Source: Chryseobacterium sp. G0186 (GTDB lineage: Bacteria > Bacteroidota > Bacteroidia > Flavobacteriales > Weeksellaceae). Taken from it: DNA of 64,000 nt. Both the position numbers and the translations under genes were made by a program. The notes under the pieces are model-generated. The model searched no databases, was not told the origin of the DNA, and saw only the letters and a list, made by a program, of their open reading frames with translations. This document shows, piece by piece, positions 1 to 8,600 of the stretch (position 1 is the stretch's first letter; every line of letters starts with the position of its first letter). The stretch lies in assembly GCF_003815675.1 (NCBI RefSeq), contig NZ_CP033918.1:1178001-1242000 (forward strand), in the 5' to 3' direction.

Positions 1-48
1 CCGCTGATTAGCGGAATTCCATTTTTAGTCTCATATTTTTAATCTGAG

Positions 49-540
49 TTAGTCGGGGCAATTTAATTTTGACTGTGGATCAACTTTATAATACTGAATA
101 TAGTTTGAATAATTAGAAATATTATCAACTATATTTCCTTTATTCTCAAAATTGTCTTTTATATAAGCAATAGCTTGATTCATTTTTAAATTATCATTAG
201 GACAATTTATAGATTCAAATATTTTTATTTTTCCATTGGACTTTATATAAATGTGAATAAATGAATATCTAATATCCTTTATATAAAAAGCATAAACTCC
301 ATCATTTAATAATAGCCCATTTTCTAAAGAATCTGATTTTATAGTTTCTTTTGCATCAGAAAATAAATTCGTAATATAAAATCTTGCTTGTATATTGTTT
401 TCTTTTAAAACTTCATAATATATAGTGTTTTTTATATTTTCATTTATTACACCTCTCATATTTTGATAATCATTATCATTTTTTATTTGAGCCTTACAAT
501 TCACAACTATAAATAGAAACAAACATATAAACTTATTCAT
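49..540 (-). CDS. Exported hypothetical protein, putative immunity protein of orphan RHS module A
   Basis: I do not recognise a family. The 163-residue product starts with a hydrophobic signal peptide (about residues 1-17) ending NCKAQ, so the mature protein probably begins at Gln and acts outside the cytoplasm. The rest is hydrophilic and rich in Asn, Lys and Ile with no obvious catalytic motif. It begins 21 bp after the stop of the orphan RHS C-terminal module with the HExxH tip, which is the position an immunity gene takes in polymorphic toxin loci. An exported immunity protein would suit a toxin acting in the periplasm or at the surface. The immunity role is inferred from position only. 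The region is markedly AT-rich, like the other tip and immunity pairs here. Confidence 0.6.
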   Translation of the reverse strand: MNKFICLFLFIVVNCKAQIKNDNDYQNMRGVINENIKNTIYYEVLKENNIQARFYITNLFSDAKETIKSDSLENGLLLNDGVYAFYIKDIRYSFIHIYIKSNGKIKIFESINCPNDNLKMNQAIAYIKDNFENKGNIVDNISNYSNYIQYYKVDPQSKLNCPD

Positions 541-561
541 TTTAATTTTTTTACACTATTT

Positions 562-1635
562 TTAATTTAATAACTTCTCAGCATTGGCAGGATCTCTTTT
601 AACTCCAATCTGAACAGCAGTTGTTATTTCTACTTTTGTAGCAGCGGCTTCAGGATCTCTATTACTAGGTACTCCCTCAGATCGCCCTTTAATACTACTA
701 ATATCTTCTGTGTTTAAATCGTGTTCATTCTCGTGTGCGTTTGTTACTACCATCGCATCTGCCTTGGTGAAGTTACTAGCTGCTGTGATATTTGCGGCAT
801 CCACTTGATCTGGTGTGTGATTCCCTTCAAAAATAGTAATCGTTGCTTCTTTATAAACAGCATTTCCATTTGAGTCTTTTATATATTCAGCTTTCCCATT
901 CCAAGTATTTGTCTTATCATTCCAATTTAGCGCTTTACCACTTGCATCGTGTGCCTGGTGTAAACCTAATAAATCATTATTAACTTTTCCTGACTTTATT
1001 TGAAAATTAACTTTAGTTTCATTATTAGCAACCCCCATAAATTGGGAAATTGCTTTTGAACTTCCAGAGTCATTCGTCATAGAAGCCATACGTTGCAAAT
1101 CTTTTGACGCATTACTTCCCAAAACAATCTTGCCATTTACTACATTGGCATCAACTTTTTTCCCATCCGTCCCAACAAAATAATTTGGACCTCGTCCGTC
1201 AGGATCAATAAATCTCAAAGGATTATCAAAACAATAATTGTATGGCGACCATCTTCTCATCTTTTCCGCCAGCGGATCCACCACACCCCATCTTCCCAAA
1301 TCAGCCATATACATCCTCGCTCCATAATCATACATCCCAGTTTCCTGAAGCTCTTTCCCATTGTACTTATGATTCTTATAACTTCCCACTCCAAAGAACG
1401 CATTACCAGTCTTCAAATGATTCATCCCAAATGGGTAGTAATCATTCGCATCTGTGATCTCAAAAGCGCCTGTACCATTGTTCATTCCAAAGCTTACCCT
1501 TACATTTCCAAGGTGATCCTTGTACTTATAAATATAACGTAAATTTTCATAATTATAATACCTTTCTGTTGTTGTGACAAATGATATACTTACAAAATCT
1601 AAGTTTAAATGTAAGCTACCCAACTTTGTCTCCAT
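562..1635 (-). CDS. Orphan RHS core plus C-terminal tip (module A), HExxH metallopeptidase-like
   Basis: This is the C-terminal part of an RHS protein without the long YD-repeat shell or signal peptide. From about residue 30 it carries the RHS-associated core (YKDHLGNVRVSFG, then GRWGVVDPLAE, ending FIDPDG near residue 148). A unique tip of about 210 residues follows. The tip contains HENEH, a match to the zinc-peptidase HExxH motif, with acidic residues (DPEAAATKVE) about 20-30 residues later that could supply a third ligand. Alignment with the full-length RHS protein supports homology back to about residue 14. The first residues (METKLGSLHL) are encoded by the end of the adjacent insertion sequence. 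Its ATG lies one base past the transposase stop, so it could be translated by coupling. It is either a silent tip reservoir or an intracellularly expressed fragment. The peptidase assignment rests on the motif alone. Confidence 0.7.
   Translation of the reverse strand: METKLGSLHLNLDFVSISFVTTTERYYNYENLRYIYKYKDHLGNVRVSFGMNNGTGAFEITDANDYYPFGMNHLKTGNAFFGVGSYKNHKYNGKELQETGMYDYGARMYMADLGRWGVVDPLAEKMRRWSPYNYCFDNPLRFIDPDGRGPNYFVGTDGKKVDANVVNGKIVLGSNASKDLQRMASMTNDSGSSKAISQFMGVANNETKVNFQIKSGKVNNDLLGLHQAHDASGKALNWNDKTNTWNGKAEYIKDSNGNAVYKEATITIFEGNHTPDQVDAANITAASNFTKADAMVVTNAHENEHDLNTEDISSIKGRSEGVPSNRDPEAAATKVEITTAVQIGVKRDPANAEKLLN
1241..1536 (-). repeat. RHS core repeat, copy A
   Basis: This segment of about 295 bp encodes the RHS-associated core and is nearly identical to copies at 4721-5016 and 6424-6718. 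The three copies are all on the minus strand and each is followed by an unrelated AT-rich tip. Most differences are single third-codon-position changes. Such repeats are substrates for homologous recombination that would place a new tip on the full-length RHS gene. Confidence 0.9.
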
Positions 1636-1636
1636 T

Positions 1637-2467
1637 CTAAATGATAGATTGTTTCATTTTATACTTATACTCTTTAGGGCTTATATTTCCTAGTGCTTCA
1701 TGTGGTCTGTTGTAATTATATTCTATCCACCATTGATTTGCTTTTTCTTCTGCATCCTGCAAGTTCTTAAAAACATACATATTAAGAAGTTCATCTCTAC
1801 AGCTTTTATTCAGCCTTTCAATAAGGCTGTTCTGTGTTGGCTTTCCTGGCTGTATGTATTGAATATGCACCTTATTTTCCTGCGCCCACAACTGAAGAGT
1901 TTTGGAGATAAATTCAGGGCCATTATCTACCCGTATTCGTTGTGGTTTCCGCCCCTGCTGTTTTAACTGATCCAAAACCCTTACAACTCTTGCAGAAGTA
2001 ATACTGGTATCAACTTCCATAGAAAGTAATTCCCGATTATAGTCATCAGCAATATTTAATATCCTGAACCTTCTCCCATCATATAAACTATCGCTCATAA
2101 AATCCATACTCCAGCATTCATCAGACCTCAAAGGAATCTGGATATTCTCTTTAATACGGCTGGGTAACCTTTTTCTTATCCTTCTGCGGATACTCATTTT
2201 TAAGGCTACATAAACCCTGTGAACTCGTTTATGATTCCAGCCATAGCCTAAATTCCGAATCTTATGATAGAGCTTCCAAAATCCGTAACCAGGATGTTCT
2301 TCCGAGATTTGCGTTAAGACGAAGATTAATTCATCATCATTTTTCTTGCTCTTATAACGATAACTACGCCTGCTGATACCAATTGCTAAACAACTTTTCC
2401 TTTCACTTAAATTGTAGGTATGACGGATAAAGTTGACAATTTCACGTAAACCAGAAGGCTTTACCAC
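1637..2467 (-). CDS. IS3-family transposase OrfB (DDE catalytic domain)
   Basis: This is the catalytic half of the IS3-family transposase. It has an HTH_21-like segment near residues 50-95 (EEHPGYGFWKLYHKI) followed by the rve/DDE domain. The acidic residues are visible in CWSMDFMSD, IRVDNGPEF and NSLIERLNKSCRDELL. The wording WSMDFMSD...GRRFRILNIADDYNRE resembles the IS407 group. The frame starts at a GTG within the slippery region, so it is probably made only as an OrfAB fusion by -1 frameshifting on A_AAA_AAG. It appears full length at 276 residues. Its stop is one base before the ATG of the downstream orphan RHS fragment. Confidence 0.93.
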   Translation of the reverse strand: MVKPSGLREIVNFIRHTYNLSERKSCLAIGISRRSYRYKSKKNDDELIFVLTQISEEHPGYGFWKLYHKIRNLGYGWNHKRVHRVYVALKMSIRRRIRKRLPSRIKENIQIPLRSDECWSMDFMSDSLYDGRRFRILNIADDYNRELLSMEVDTSITSARVVRVLDQLKQQGRKPQRIRVDNGPEFISKTLQLWAQENKVHIQYIQPGKPTQNSLIERLNKSCRDELLNMYVFKNLQDAEEKANQWWIEYNYNRPHEALGNISPKEYKYKMKQSII

Positions 2468-2727
2468 TTTTTTGACAAAACATCCTTTAAGGCTTCAATC
2501 TCTAAACAGCGTTCTGCATAAAGTTTCTTAAGTTTTGAGTTTTCAGATTCTAATTCTCGCATCTTTTGAATATCTGAACTTTCCATACCCGAATATTTGC
2601 TCTTCCAACGATAGAAAGTTCCTTGTGTAATGCCATGATTGCGACAAATTTCAATAACACTCTTTCCCTGTTCCTGTTCTTTTAAGATTCCAAAAACCTG
2701 GAGTTCCGAATATTTACTCTTTTTCAT
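2461..2727 (-). CDS. IS3-family transposase OrfA (helix-turn-helix)
   Basis: The 88-residue DNA-binding half of the transposase. It has an HTH_Tnp_1-type helix-turn-helix (SVIEICRNHGITQGTFYRWK) followed by a leucine-zipper-like helix (MRELESENSKLKKLYAE). I chose the ATG at 2727, giving MKKSKYSE, because that is the usual OrfA beginning. The open frame extends 17 codons further upstream through AT-rich sequence that is probably not translated. The frame ends TCA AAA AAG TGG TAA, which contains the A_AAA_AAG slippery heptamer and overlaps OrfB by 7 bp in the -1 frame. Confidence 0.92.
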   Translation of the reverse strand: MKKSKYSELQVFGILKEQEQGKSVIEICRNHGITQGTFYRWKSKYSGMESSDIQKMRELESENSKLKKLYAERCLEIEALKDVLSKKW

Positions 2728-2822
2728 ATTTAAATTTAAAATTTTTATTGTAAAAATTCTATCTTTAAATGGATACATTTTTAGGGAAGTTTACATAAAG
2801 ACTTCTTTAATAAAAATGTAGC

Positions 2823-2880
2823 TGCGTTATAAAACAAAACCCCATCGCATAAATGCAGTGGGGCTTTGTTTTATAGCGCA
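2823..2880. terminator. Long bidirectional hairpin terminator
   Basis: A nearly perfect inverted repeat pairs ATAAAACAAAACCCCA with TGGGGCTTTGTTTTAT around a short loop and can be extended by TGCG/CGCA at its base. It lies after the HAD-like gene (minus strand) and before the insertion sequence, so it probably ends the HAD transcript. Confidence 0.8.
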
Positions 2881-2921
2881 GAGATTACAAATCCGCGAGA
2901 TCGGAGGACTTTCTTTATTAA

Positions 2922-3377
2922 CTAGTCAGAAAATTTATTTTTGAGAATTCTTTTTAGCTCTATAGAATTTTTTAAGCCTATATAAGAATCTGTTAGAATT
3001 AATCTCGTTTTTAAATTCTTAGGTAAGCCATTTAGTGATTTGTCATCATCTATTATAATTAGGTCTTTTGGATCAATATGATTATCATTTATCCATTTTT
3101 CTATCTCCTCTCTCCTCGAAAATTTAGAATCTAATTTTAAATTTATACTAGATATTTCTTTAAATTTAATATTCCTCCTCTGAAAAATATTTTTCCATTC
3201 TTGAATATCAAATCTAAATCTATGTGAAGTTGATAAAATTATTTCTAAATCATCAATTGAGTTTATAACGTCAATAGCATTTGCATTAAATTTATAAAAC
3301 CCATCTTCTTCCATATCCACTTTTTTATATGGATTAGCGTGAACCATTACACCGTCAATATCTAAAAAAAGCCTCAT
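2922..3377 (-). CDS. HAD-like hydrolase domain protein
   Basis: A 151-residue single-domain protein. The first HAD motif is MRLFLDIDGVM near the N-terminus, a Thr/Ser motif is ILSTSHR (about residue 60), and the late acidic motif is IIIDDDKSL (about residue 115). This resembles the small HAD domains used in RNA-repair-associated and other stand-alone phosphatases; the substrate is unknown. I chose the ATG at 3377 because the first HAD strand begins there, although the open frame allows nine more codons. It lies inside the RHS tip and immunity array, downstream of the module B immunity gene. It could be an orphan immunity or cargo gene left after loss of its toxin, but this is positional inference. 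Confidence 0.75.
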   Translation of the reverse strand: MRLFLDIDGVMVHANPYKKVDMEEDGFYKFNANAIDVINSIDDLEIILSTSHRFRFDIQEWKNIFQRRNIKFKEISSINLKLDSKFSRREEIEKWINDNHIDPKDLIIIDDDKSLNGLPKNLKTRLILTDSYIGLKNSIELKRILKNKFSD

Positions 3378-3388
3378 AACGAAATTTA

Positions 3389-3484
3389 TTAAAGTAAAAT
3401 GCATCCAAAATCTTCAGGGTTAAATCCTTCCTGCCAAATAGTTGCTTTATTGTAAACAGCTTCCCTAAATACTAATGTTTCCAT
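3389..3484 (-). CDS. Possible 31-residue peptide or toxin-tip remnant
   Basis: A short open frame, METLVFREAVYNKATIWQEG followed by FNPEDFGCILL, ends 11 bp before the HAD gene start. Its amino-acid make-up looks protein-like, and the frame stays open 14 codons upstream of the ATG. It could be a leader peptide, a tiny gene, or the surviving C-terminus of a displaced RHS tip. No family is recognised and coding is uncertain. Confidence 0.3.
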   Translation of the reverse strand: METLVFREAVYNKATIWQEGFNPEDFGCILL

Positions 3485-3555
3485 TACTAAACACCGCGTG
3501 TCTTTCCTACCCTTAGTGCTTTTCTAAAACAAACTAAGTTGTAATCAACAATATA

Positions 3556-3592
3556 AAATAAAAGCCAATTTTTAGGAGTTGGTTTTTATTTT
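3556..3592. terminator. Hairpin terminator after module B immunity gene
   Basis: AAATAAAAGCCAA pairs with TTGGTTTTTATTT around an 8-10 base loop, and A/T tracts on both sides allow termination in either direction. It follows the stop of the 99-residue putative immunity gene (minus strand). Confidence 0.7.
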
Positions 3593-3636
3593 TTATCTGC
3601 TCCAAAGCTGCAAACTTTACAAAGCGAAAGTGAGTC

Positions 3637-3936
3637 TTAGGCAATTGAAAATTTTTTCTTAACTTCTAACATTTCCTTTATTAAATTCACCTTATAATCC
3701 TCAATACTTATATTTTGAATTGAAGGAAAATTATGTGATTTTGCATCAAAATAATATGAAACCCTCTCTGTAAAAGCATCCTCATTCATTTCCAAATAAT
3801 TAGTTATTTGTTGTGAAAGATCATCATTTAAATAATCTTCTGGAGATTTAACATAAAATCCATAATTAATATTATCATTTTCAAAAGCCTTTTCTAAGGC
3901 CGGAATATATATATTATAAAAATCTTTTTCTTTCAT
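3637..3936 (-). CDS. Small cytoplasmic protein, putative immunity protein for RHS module B
   Basis: A 99-residue protein with no signal peptide or membrane segment. It is acidic and probably mainly helical, with no family recognised. It starts 3 bp after the stop of the orphan RHS module B, so the two would be co-translated. A cytoplasmic immunity protein next to a strongly basic toxin tip suggests a toxin acting inside the cell, for example on nucleic acid or translation. This is inferred from gene order and charge, not from homology. Confidence 0.65.
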   Translation of the reverse strand: MKEKDFYNIYIPALEKAFENDNINYGFYVKSPEDYLNDDLSQQITNYLEMNEDAFTERVSYYFDAKSHNFPSIQNISIEDYKVNLIKEMLEVKKKFSIA

Positions 3937-3939
3937 ATT

Positions 3940-4965
3940 CTACCATCTTCTTTTTCCATCAGGTCCTTTTTCCCACGGTCTATGATATTTTAAATTGCTA
4001 CCTTTTCCTCTGTGATAATGTGGTACTGGGATTTTTTTATCTTTTATCCATTTAGGCAAGGTTAATCTTGAAGTTTTTCTACTTGGGTGTTTTAGAGGAT
4101 GAATATCAAACCTTTTCTGAGCTCCATAGCCTGATCGAGAACCTTTACTAATTCCATTAACTTTCCCACCCGAACCGCGTAAAAGTTTTGTATTTTTTAA
4201 ACTACTTCCACCACCTAAAGCGATTGTTGCTATATCAGCACCTGTTGCAATATTTTCAGCGGTCTCTTCATCTGCTCCTAAAGCTAATGAACTTTCTTCA
4301 ACTCCTTGGTGTAACAAGGTTTCTTCATCTTCTCCTGTCCATAACTGTTGTGCTCCTGTTGTTGCATTATCAATACCATTCATTAGCACCAACCATCCTA
4401 GAGCAGCTCCAACACCCGTTTCTGCTGTCAGAATTCCACCTACACCACCAACAACAGTTTCAACAGCACCGCCTACCATTTGTAAACCACCCAAAGCTCT
4501 AGTACCTGCATTCCAAGAAGAAGATCCTTGTAATTTAACTTCTTCTATTTGTATTTCTTTTTCAGCAGTCTTTGTTCTAGCATTATAAACATATGCATTT
4601 TTTGGATCATCAATGTATGATTTAAATTCCGATGTATTAGGACAAGTTGGACAAGTTGCCAGTTCTCCAATCATTCCTGTCGGGTCAATAAATATAATCG
4701 GATTGTTATAAACATATGTATATGGAGAAAATCTTCTGGAGGTTTCTGCCAGTGGATCTACCACACCCCATCTTCCCAAGTCAGCCATATACATCCTCGC
4801 TCCATAATCATACATTCCCGTCTCCTGAAGCTCTTTCCCATTGTACTTATGGTTTTTATAACTTCCTACCCCAAAGAACGCATTTCCTGTCTTCAAATGA
4901 TTCATCCCAAATGGATAATAATCATTCGCATCTGTGATCTCAAAAGCGCCTGTACCATTGTTCAT
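3940..4965 (-). CDS. Orphan RHS core plus C-terminal tip (module B), basic His-rich toxin candidate
   Basis: This is a second RHS C-terminal module without the shell or signal peptide. The core (NDYYPFGMNHLKTGNAFFG, GRWGVVDPLAET, FIDPTGM) occupies about residues 1-97. The tip then has a Gly/Ala-rich, partly hydrophobic stretch (about residues 140-200) and a strongly basic end with HPLKHPSRKTSR and HYHRGKG, finishing GPDGKRRW. A basic, His-rich end of this kind fits a nuclease, but I cannot assign a family. RHS homology continues upstream of the chosen ATG to an in-frame TAG at 5026-5028, so there may be no native start. It may be a silent cassette, expressed only after recombining onto the full-length gene. 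Confidence 0.7.
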   Translation of the reverse strand: MNNGTGAFEITDANDYYPFGMNHLKTGNAFFGVGSYKNHKYNGKELQETGMYDYGARMYMADLGRWGVVDPLAETSRRFSPYTYVYNNPIIFIDPTGMIGELATCPTCPNTSEFKSYIDDPKNAYVYNARTKTAEKEIQIEEVKLQGSSSWNAGTRALGGLQMVGGAVETVVGGVGGILTAETGVGAALGWLVLMNGIDNATTGAQQLWTGEDEETLLHQGVEESSLALGADEETAENIATGADIATIALGGGSSLKNTKLLRGSGGKVNGISKGSRSGYGAQKRFDIHPLKHPSRKTSRLTLPKWIKDKKIPVPHYHRGKGSNLKYHRPWEKGPDGKRRW

Positions 4966-5016
4966 TCCAAAGCTTACCCTTACATTTCCAAGGTGATATT
5001 TGTACTGGTAAATATA
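4721..5016 (-). repeat. RHS core repeat, copy B
   Basis: The second copy of the RHS core of about 295 bp, nearly identical to those at 1241-1536 and 6424-6718. Homology to the full-length gene stops just beyond 5016, where AT-rich non-RHS sequence begins. This looks like the scar of an earlier recombination or duplication. Confidence 0.9.
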
Positions 5017-5152
5017 ATAGTTTTTCTAAATCTAAATATCAATACTTCTATTTTCATATTCAAAATAAAACAATTTTAAAATATCAAAACTCTAGGTTTC
5101 TTTTATTGATACTTTTATCGCCAAAAAATATAAATTTATTTTTTAACAACAA

Positions 5153-5178
5153 AAAGCCAACTCAATTGAGTTGGCTTT
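5153..5178. terminator. Perfect palindromic terminator after the RHS operon
   Basis: AAAGCCAACTCAA/TTGAGTTGGCTTT is a perfect 26-bp palindrome, with an A-rich flank that becomes a U-tract on the minus strand. It follows the lipoprotein immunity gene and separates the intact RHS operon from orphan module B. Confidence 0.8.
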
Positions 5179-5225
5179 GGTCATTTCTATTGAATGAGCA
5201 AAAAGCGGGGAGACAAGCATAGTAC

Positions 5226-5678
5226 TTACTTAATTTTAGAGATGATTTTTTCTTTAAAAAGTTTTGTAGATTGCTCATTCTCTTCTTTCGATAAATCCTT
5301 ATTAACTTCTTGCCAATTTCCCAAAGATAATCCATTTTGAATACTTATGAGCCCAATTTTTGTTTTATTAGATCCATCTTCTCTTGCATAAAAATACATA
5401 ATTTGATTACTTTCTTTGAGAAAAGCATAAAAAACAACATACCCATTCTGTAAGGTTTTATCTTTTAATAAAGTTTCCCTCCCAGCCCATTCAAAAGGAG
5501 GGACTTGCAATCCTGTATTCATTTTGACACTGTCAATTTTGTAGATTACATTCTCTTTTGGTAATTTTATTTCAAAAACTTCGGCATTCGGGTAACTTCC
5601 AGACGAAAATTTATTTACATCTTTACAGGAAAATAAAATTATTAGAAGACCTAAACTTATAATTTTGTATCTCATCAT
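5226..5678 (-). CDS. Lipoprotein, putative immunity protein of the full-length RHS toxin
   Basis: A 150-residue protein with a lipoprotein signal peptide (hydrophobic residues 5-16, lipobox LLIILFSC with the Cys near residue 18). The mature part is hydrophilic with no recognised domain. The start overlaps the RHS stop (ATGATG containing the TGA), so translation is coupled to the toxin gene. Being held in the periplasm or outer membrane suits protection against a phospholipase-type toxin that attacks membranes from the periplasmic side. The immunity role is inferred from the overlap and location. Confidence 0.7.
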   Translation of the reverse strand: MMRYKIISLGLLIILFSCKDVNKFSSGSYPNAEVFEIKLPKENVIYKIDSVKMNTGLQVPPFEWAGRETLLKDKTLQNGYVVFYAFLKESNQIMYFYAREDGSNKTKIGLISIQNGLSLGNWQEVNKDLSKEENEQSTKLFKEKIISKIK

Positions 5679-8600
5679 TTTTTTGGAGTATTTGACACTC
5701 CTTTATTTGAGGTTTTGTAATCTTGATAAATATTATAGAAAGCATTACCATCTGTAGCAAGTTTGAATATTGTTTTAGGTGCAGCTGCAATCCCCAAACC
5801 AACACCAAGCATTCCTGCTGCTTTTTTATCTGTACTTATTGCACCATTAAACGGGTTAAGAGCTATTTTTAGTTCTTGTGCTACAAATTTATAATCCGCT
5901 CCAATGGCTCTTGTATCAGTAAATAAACCCATAGCTCCCTCTGTTCCTAAATTATCATATCTTTTATCGTGTCCTATTGCTGGATATTCAGACTGTAATA
6001 AAGGACTGTATTGATAACTCCAATCACCTCCATACGTTTTAGGGTTATCACCTCCAGGATAAGTAAGTCCAAATAAGTTTTTGTTGAGTGTACCTGGATT
6101 TAGACAATCAGAACAATTACTAAAAATTGTTTTATCTCTTACTTCTATATCTTGTGTATTATCAATTACATTTCCACCCGCATCAGTTACAGTACCATTA
6201 TTGTGCAATGTGTATTGAAACTCTCCATCAGCTTGACCATTTGTCACACTTGTAACTGTAGATCCCTCTCCTAAATGCTTTGCATTTTCCCCATAAGCAG
6301 CTGTTGCATCAGCTTGAGATTTCACAGAAGCATCATAGAATATTTGACTTCCTCTTTCTACCCAGTCCTTATTTTGCATCCCATCTGGATCAATGAACCT
6401 AACTGAATTGTTATATGCATAAGTATAAGGACTCCATCTTCTAGAAGTTTCCGCCAACGGATCCACCACACTCCATCTTCCCAAATCAGCCATATACATC
6501 CTTGCTCCATAATCATACATCCCGGTTTCCTGTAATTCCTTGCCATTGTACTTATGATTTTTATAACTTCCAACTCCAAAGAACGCATTTCCTGTTTTTA
6601 GATGATTCATCCCAAACGGATAGTAGTCATTAGCATCTGTGATCTCAAAAGCACCTGAACTATTTTTTCCAAAGCTTACCCTTACATTTCCAAGGTGATC
6701 CTTATACTGGTAAATATACATTTTTTTCTGGTAATCATAAAAGCCCTCTGCGGTTGGGAAAAACTGAAGCTCAGGGTTGTGGGGATTCTTAACAATCCCA
6801 CCATCACCATCTACGGGAGGAATCACTATACGGTCCGCAACACTGAAAGCCTGCTGCTCCAAGGCAAACCTGGTTTCACGGGAAAGCATCTCAACAGCTC
6901 CGCCTGAGCTGGTTTTATTCAGATACTGGAAGCCATCAAGATAATCTGTGATTTCCTTTGTCCAGCTGACACCGGCAACTCCACTGGAGTTGGTTGTATT
7001 TTCTTTTCTCAGCTTTACCCCGTCGGTACGGTAGTTAGTCTTGATCTGAGTGGTTACGGGGTCATAGCCTATATTCAGGGTTCGGGGCAGGTTCAGGAAA
7101 TTGTAGCCAATACTCGTGATCTGCTTGTCCAGCATGTCTGTCATGTTTCCGTTCGGGTCATAGGCAATGGTATTTCCACCCCCCTCATATCCGGCTTTAT
7201 TGTTTCGGTTGTCCTTAACATCTAAAAGACGGTTTCCGAGACTTGTTGGAGGGCCATAGTTATAGACCAGCTCATCAATCACCATGGCGGTGGTTCCATT
7301 CATGGCAGAGGTTCGGTAGAGCTTGGTGATGTTTCCATTGAGGTCATAGTCCATCACCTCCGTATGCTCCTTGCTCCATGGGTTGCTGGGATTCTGGTAG
7401 TATCCGGCCGTGAGCCTGTTCAACCCATCATAGGCATAGCTGTATCTCTTGGGTTCCAGAGGAGGGTTGGCTCCAAGGGATTCCACGGCACGCCAGTCCA
7501 CCTCCACAATGTTTCCATTGTACATGGGTTTTACATTTTTTCCGGGAAATTGCGCCTGGTCCGGATTGGTGGTTCCATTTTTTTGGTTGTACTTGATCTT
7601 GTAGGTGAATAGTTTTCCACCTAAATCAGGGAGTGACATCTGAGCAGGGTTGATATCGGTCATCCAGCCCCTGATGTTGTAGGCATAATCAATACTCTGC
7701 AGGTTGCCACCCACTACCTTGTTCTTCAGCTGGGAAAGTTCGTTATAGGAATTCTCCACCAATAGCTGTTCGGGCCAGTAATCTACCTGATGATAATGTT
7801 TCAGGAGCCTGTTTTGGGAATCGTAGTTAAAACGTTCTTTTACGGTTACTTCCGGCTCGCCTACTCTTCTTAGGTGCCTGGTGACAGTATTCTGGGCAAC
7901 TCCTGCAAAATGCAGCTTGGATTCTGTTCTGGTATAGCCGCCCAAGTGGTTAATGGAGTGGGTTTCTATCGCCCTGCCTCTGGTATCGTACCAGGTAAAG
8001 GTTTTTGTCCAGTTGTCGTCCTCAATGTTTTTCACATAGGAAGCCAAGGGAAGTCCCTTGGTATTCCTGGGCTGGGCCATGTTGTCAGTAAGCAGTGCTT
8101 CTGAAAACTGATTGTTGGCCGCAGGGGATCCCTGGGGATAGGTGTCATAATAATTGACACTTAAAATGGTTTGAACCTCTCCCACAAAGTAAGTATCGGT
8201 GTAATAAACGGTCATTCCGTTTCTGGTAAATCCTGTCGTACTTCTTTCTTCGGCAATAACCAGGTTGTTGATCTCATTCTGCCTGCCTACCCGTCCTCCT
8301 CCTGTTGTTAAAAATCCTGTATAGGCAACACGTCCCAGCTGGTCATACTTAGTAATGATCCATTTATTCTGAAGCTTGAGATTGGCATCCTGGGTAAGGA
8401 TCAGCCTGTCTGTTTTATCATATACCATATATTCCCAACCTTTCCCGGGAAGCTTCTTTTCTACCAATCGGTTTCTGCCATCATAGTGGTATTGGTAGCA
8501 CAGTTTGTCAAGGGTTGAGAGATCAGGGAATCCGGATACTGATGCCAATGGAGGAATGACAAAGGCCAGCTGGTCATATTCATTGTACACATAGTAGGTA

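Larger units (their letters stand above)
1610..2795 (-). mobile_element. Complete IS3-family insertion sequence (IS407-like group), 1186 bp
   Basis: The imperfect terminal inverted repeats are TGTAAGCTACCCAA at 1610 and, reading inward on the other strand, TGTAAACTTCCCTA ending at 2795. The element is flanked by a 4-bp direct repeat TAAA (1606-1609 and 2796-2799). IS407-group elements typically make 4-bp duplications, which fits. It carries two overlapping reading frames with an A_AAA_AAG slippery heptamer (2467-2473, minus strand). Intact ends, intact frames and the clean duplication suggest a fairly recent insertion and possible activity. It lies between a terminator and orphan RHS module A. 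Confidence 0.92.

Noticed and set aside
1242..1457. Plus-strand open frame opposite RHS core copy A, with similar frames opposite the other core copies
   Set aside because: It is the antisense of the conserved RHS core. Its repetition in three places follows from the duplicated core, and it has no ribosome-binding or family evidence.
3452..3474. TGTAAACAGCTTCCCTAAAT, resembling the IS407-like terminal repeat
   Set aside because: The match needs a 2-base insertion, and there is no partner end or transposase remnant, so it is probably chance.
5623..5808. Minus-strand frame overlapping the RHS C-terminus and the lipoprotein start
   Set aside because: It lies in an alternate frame across two well-supported genes and has no protein-like features of its own.
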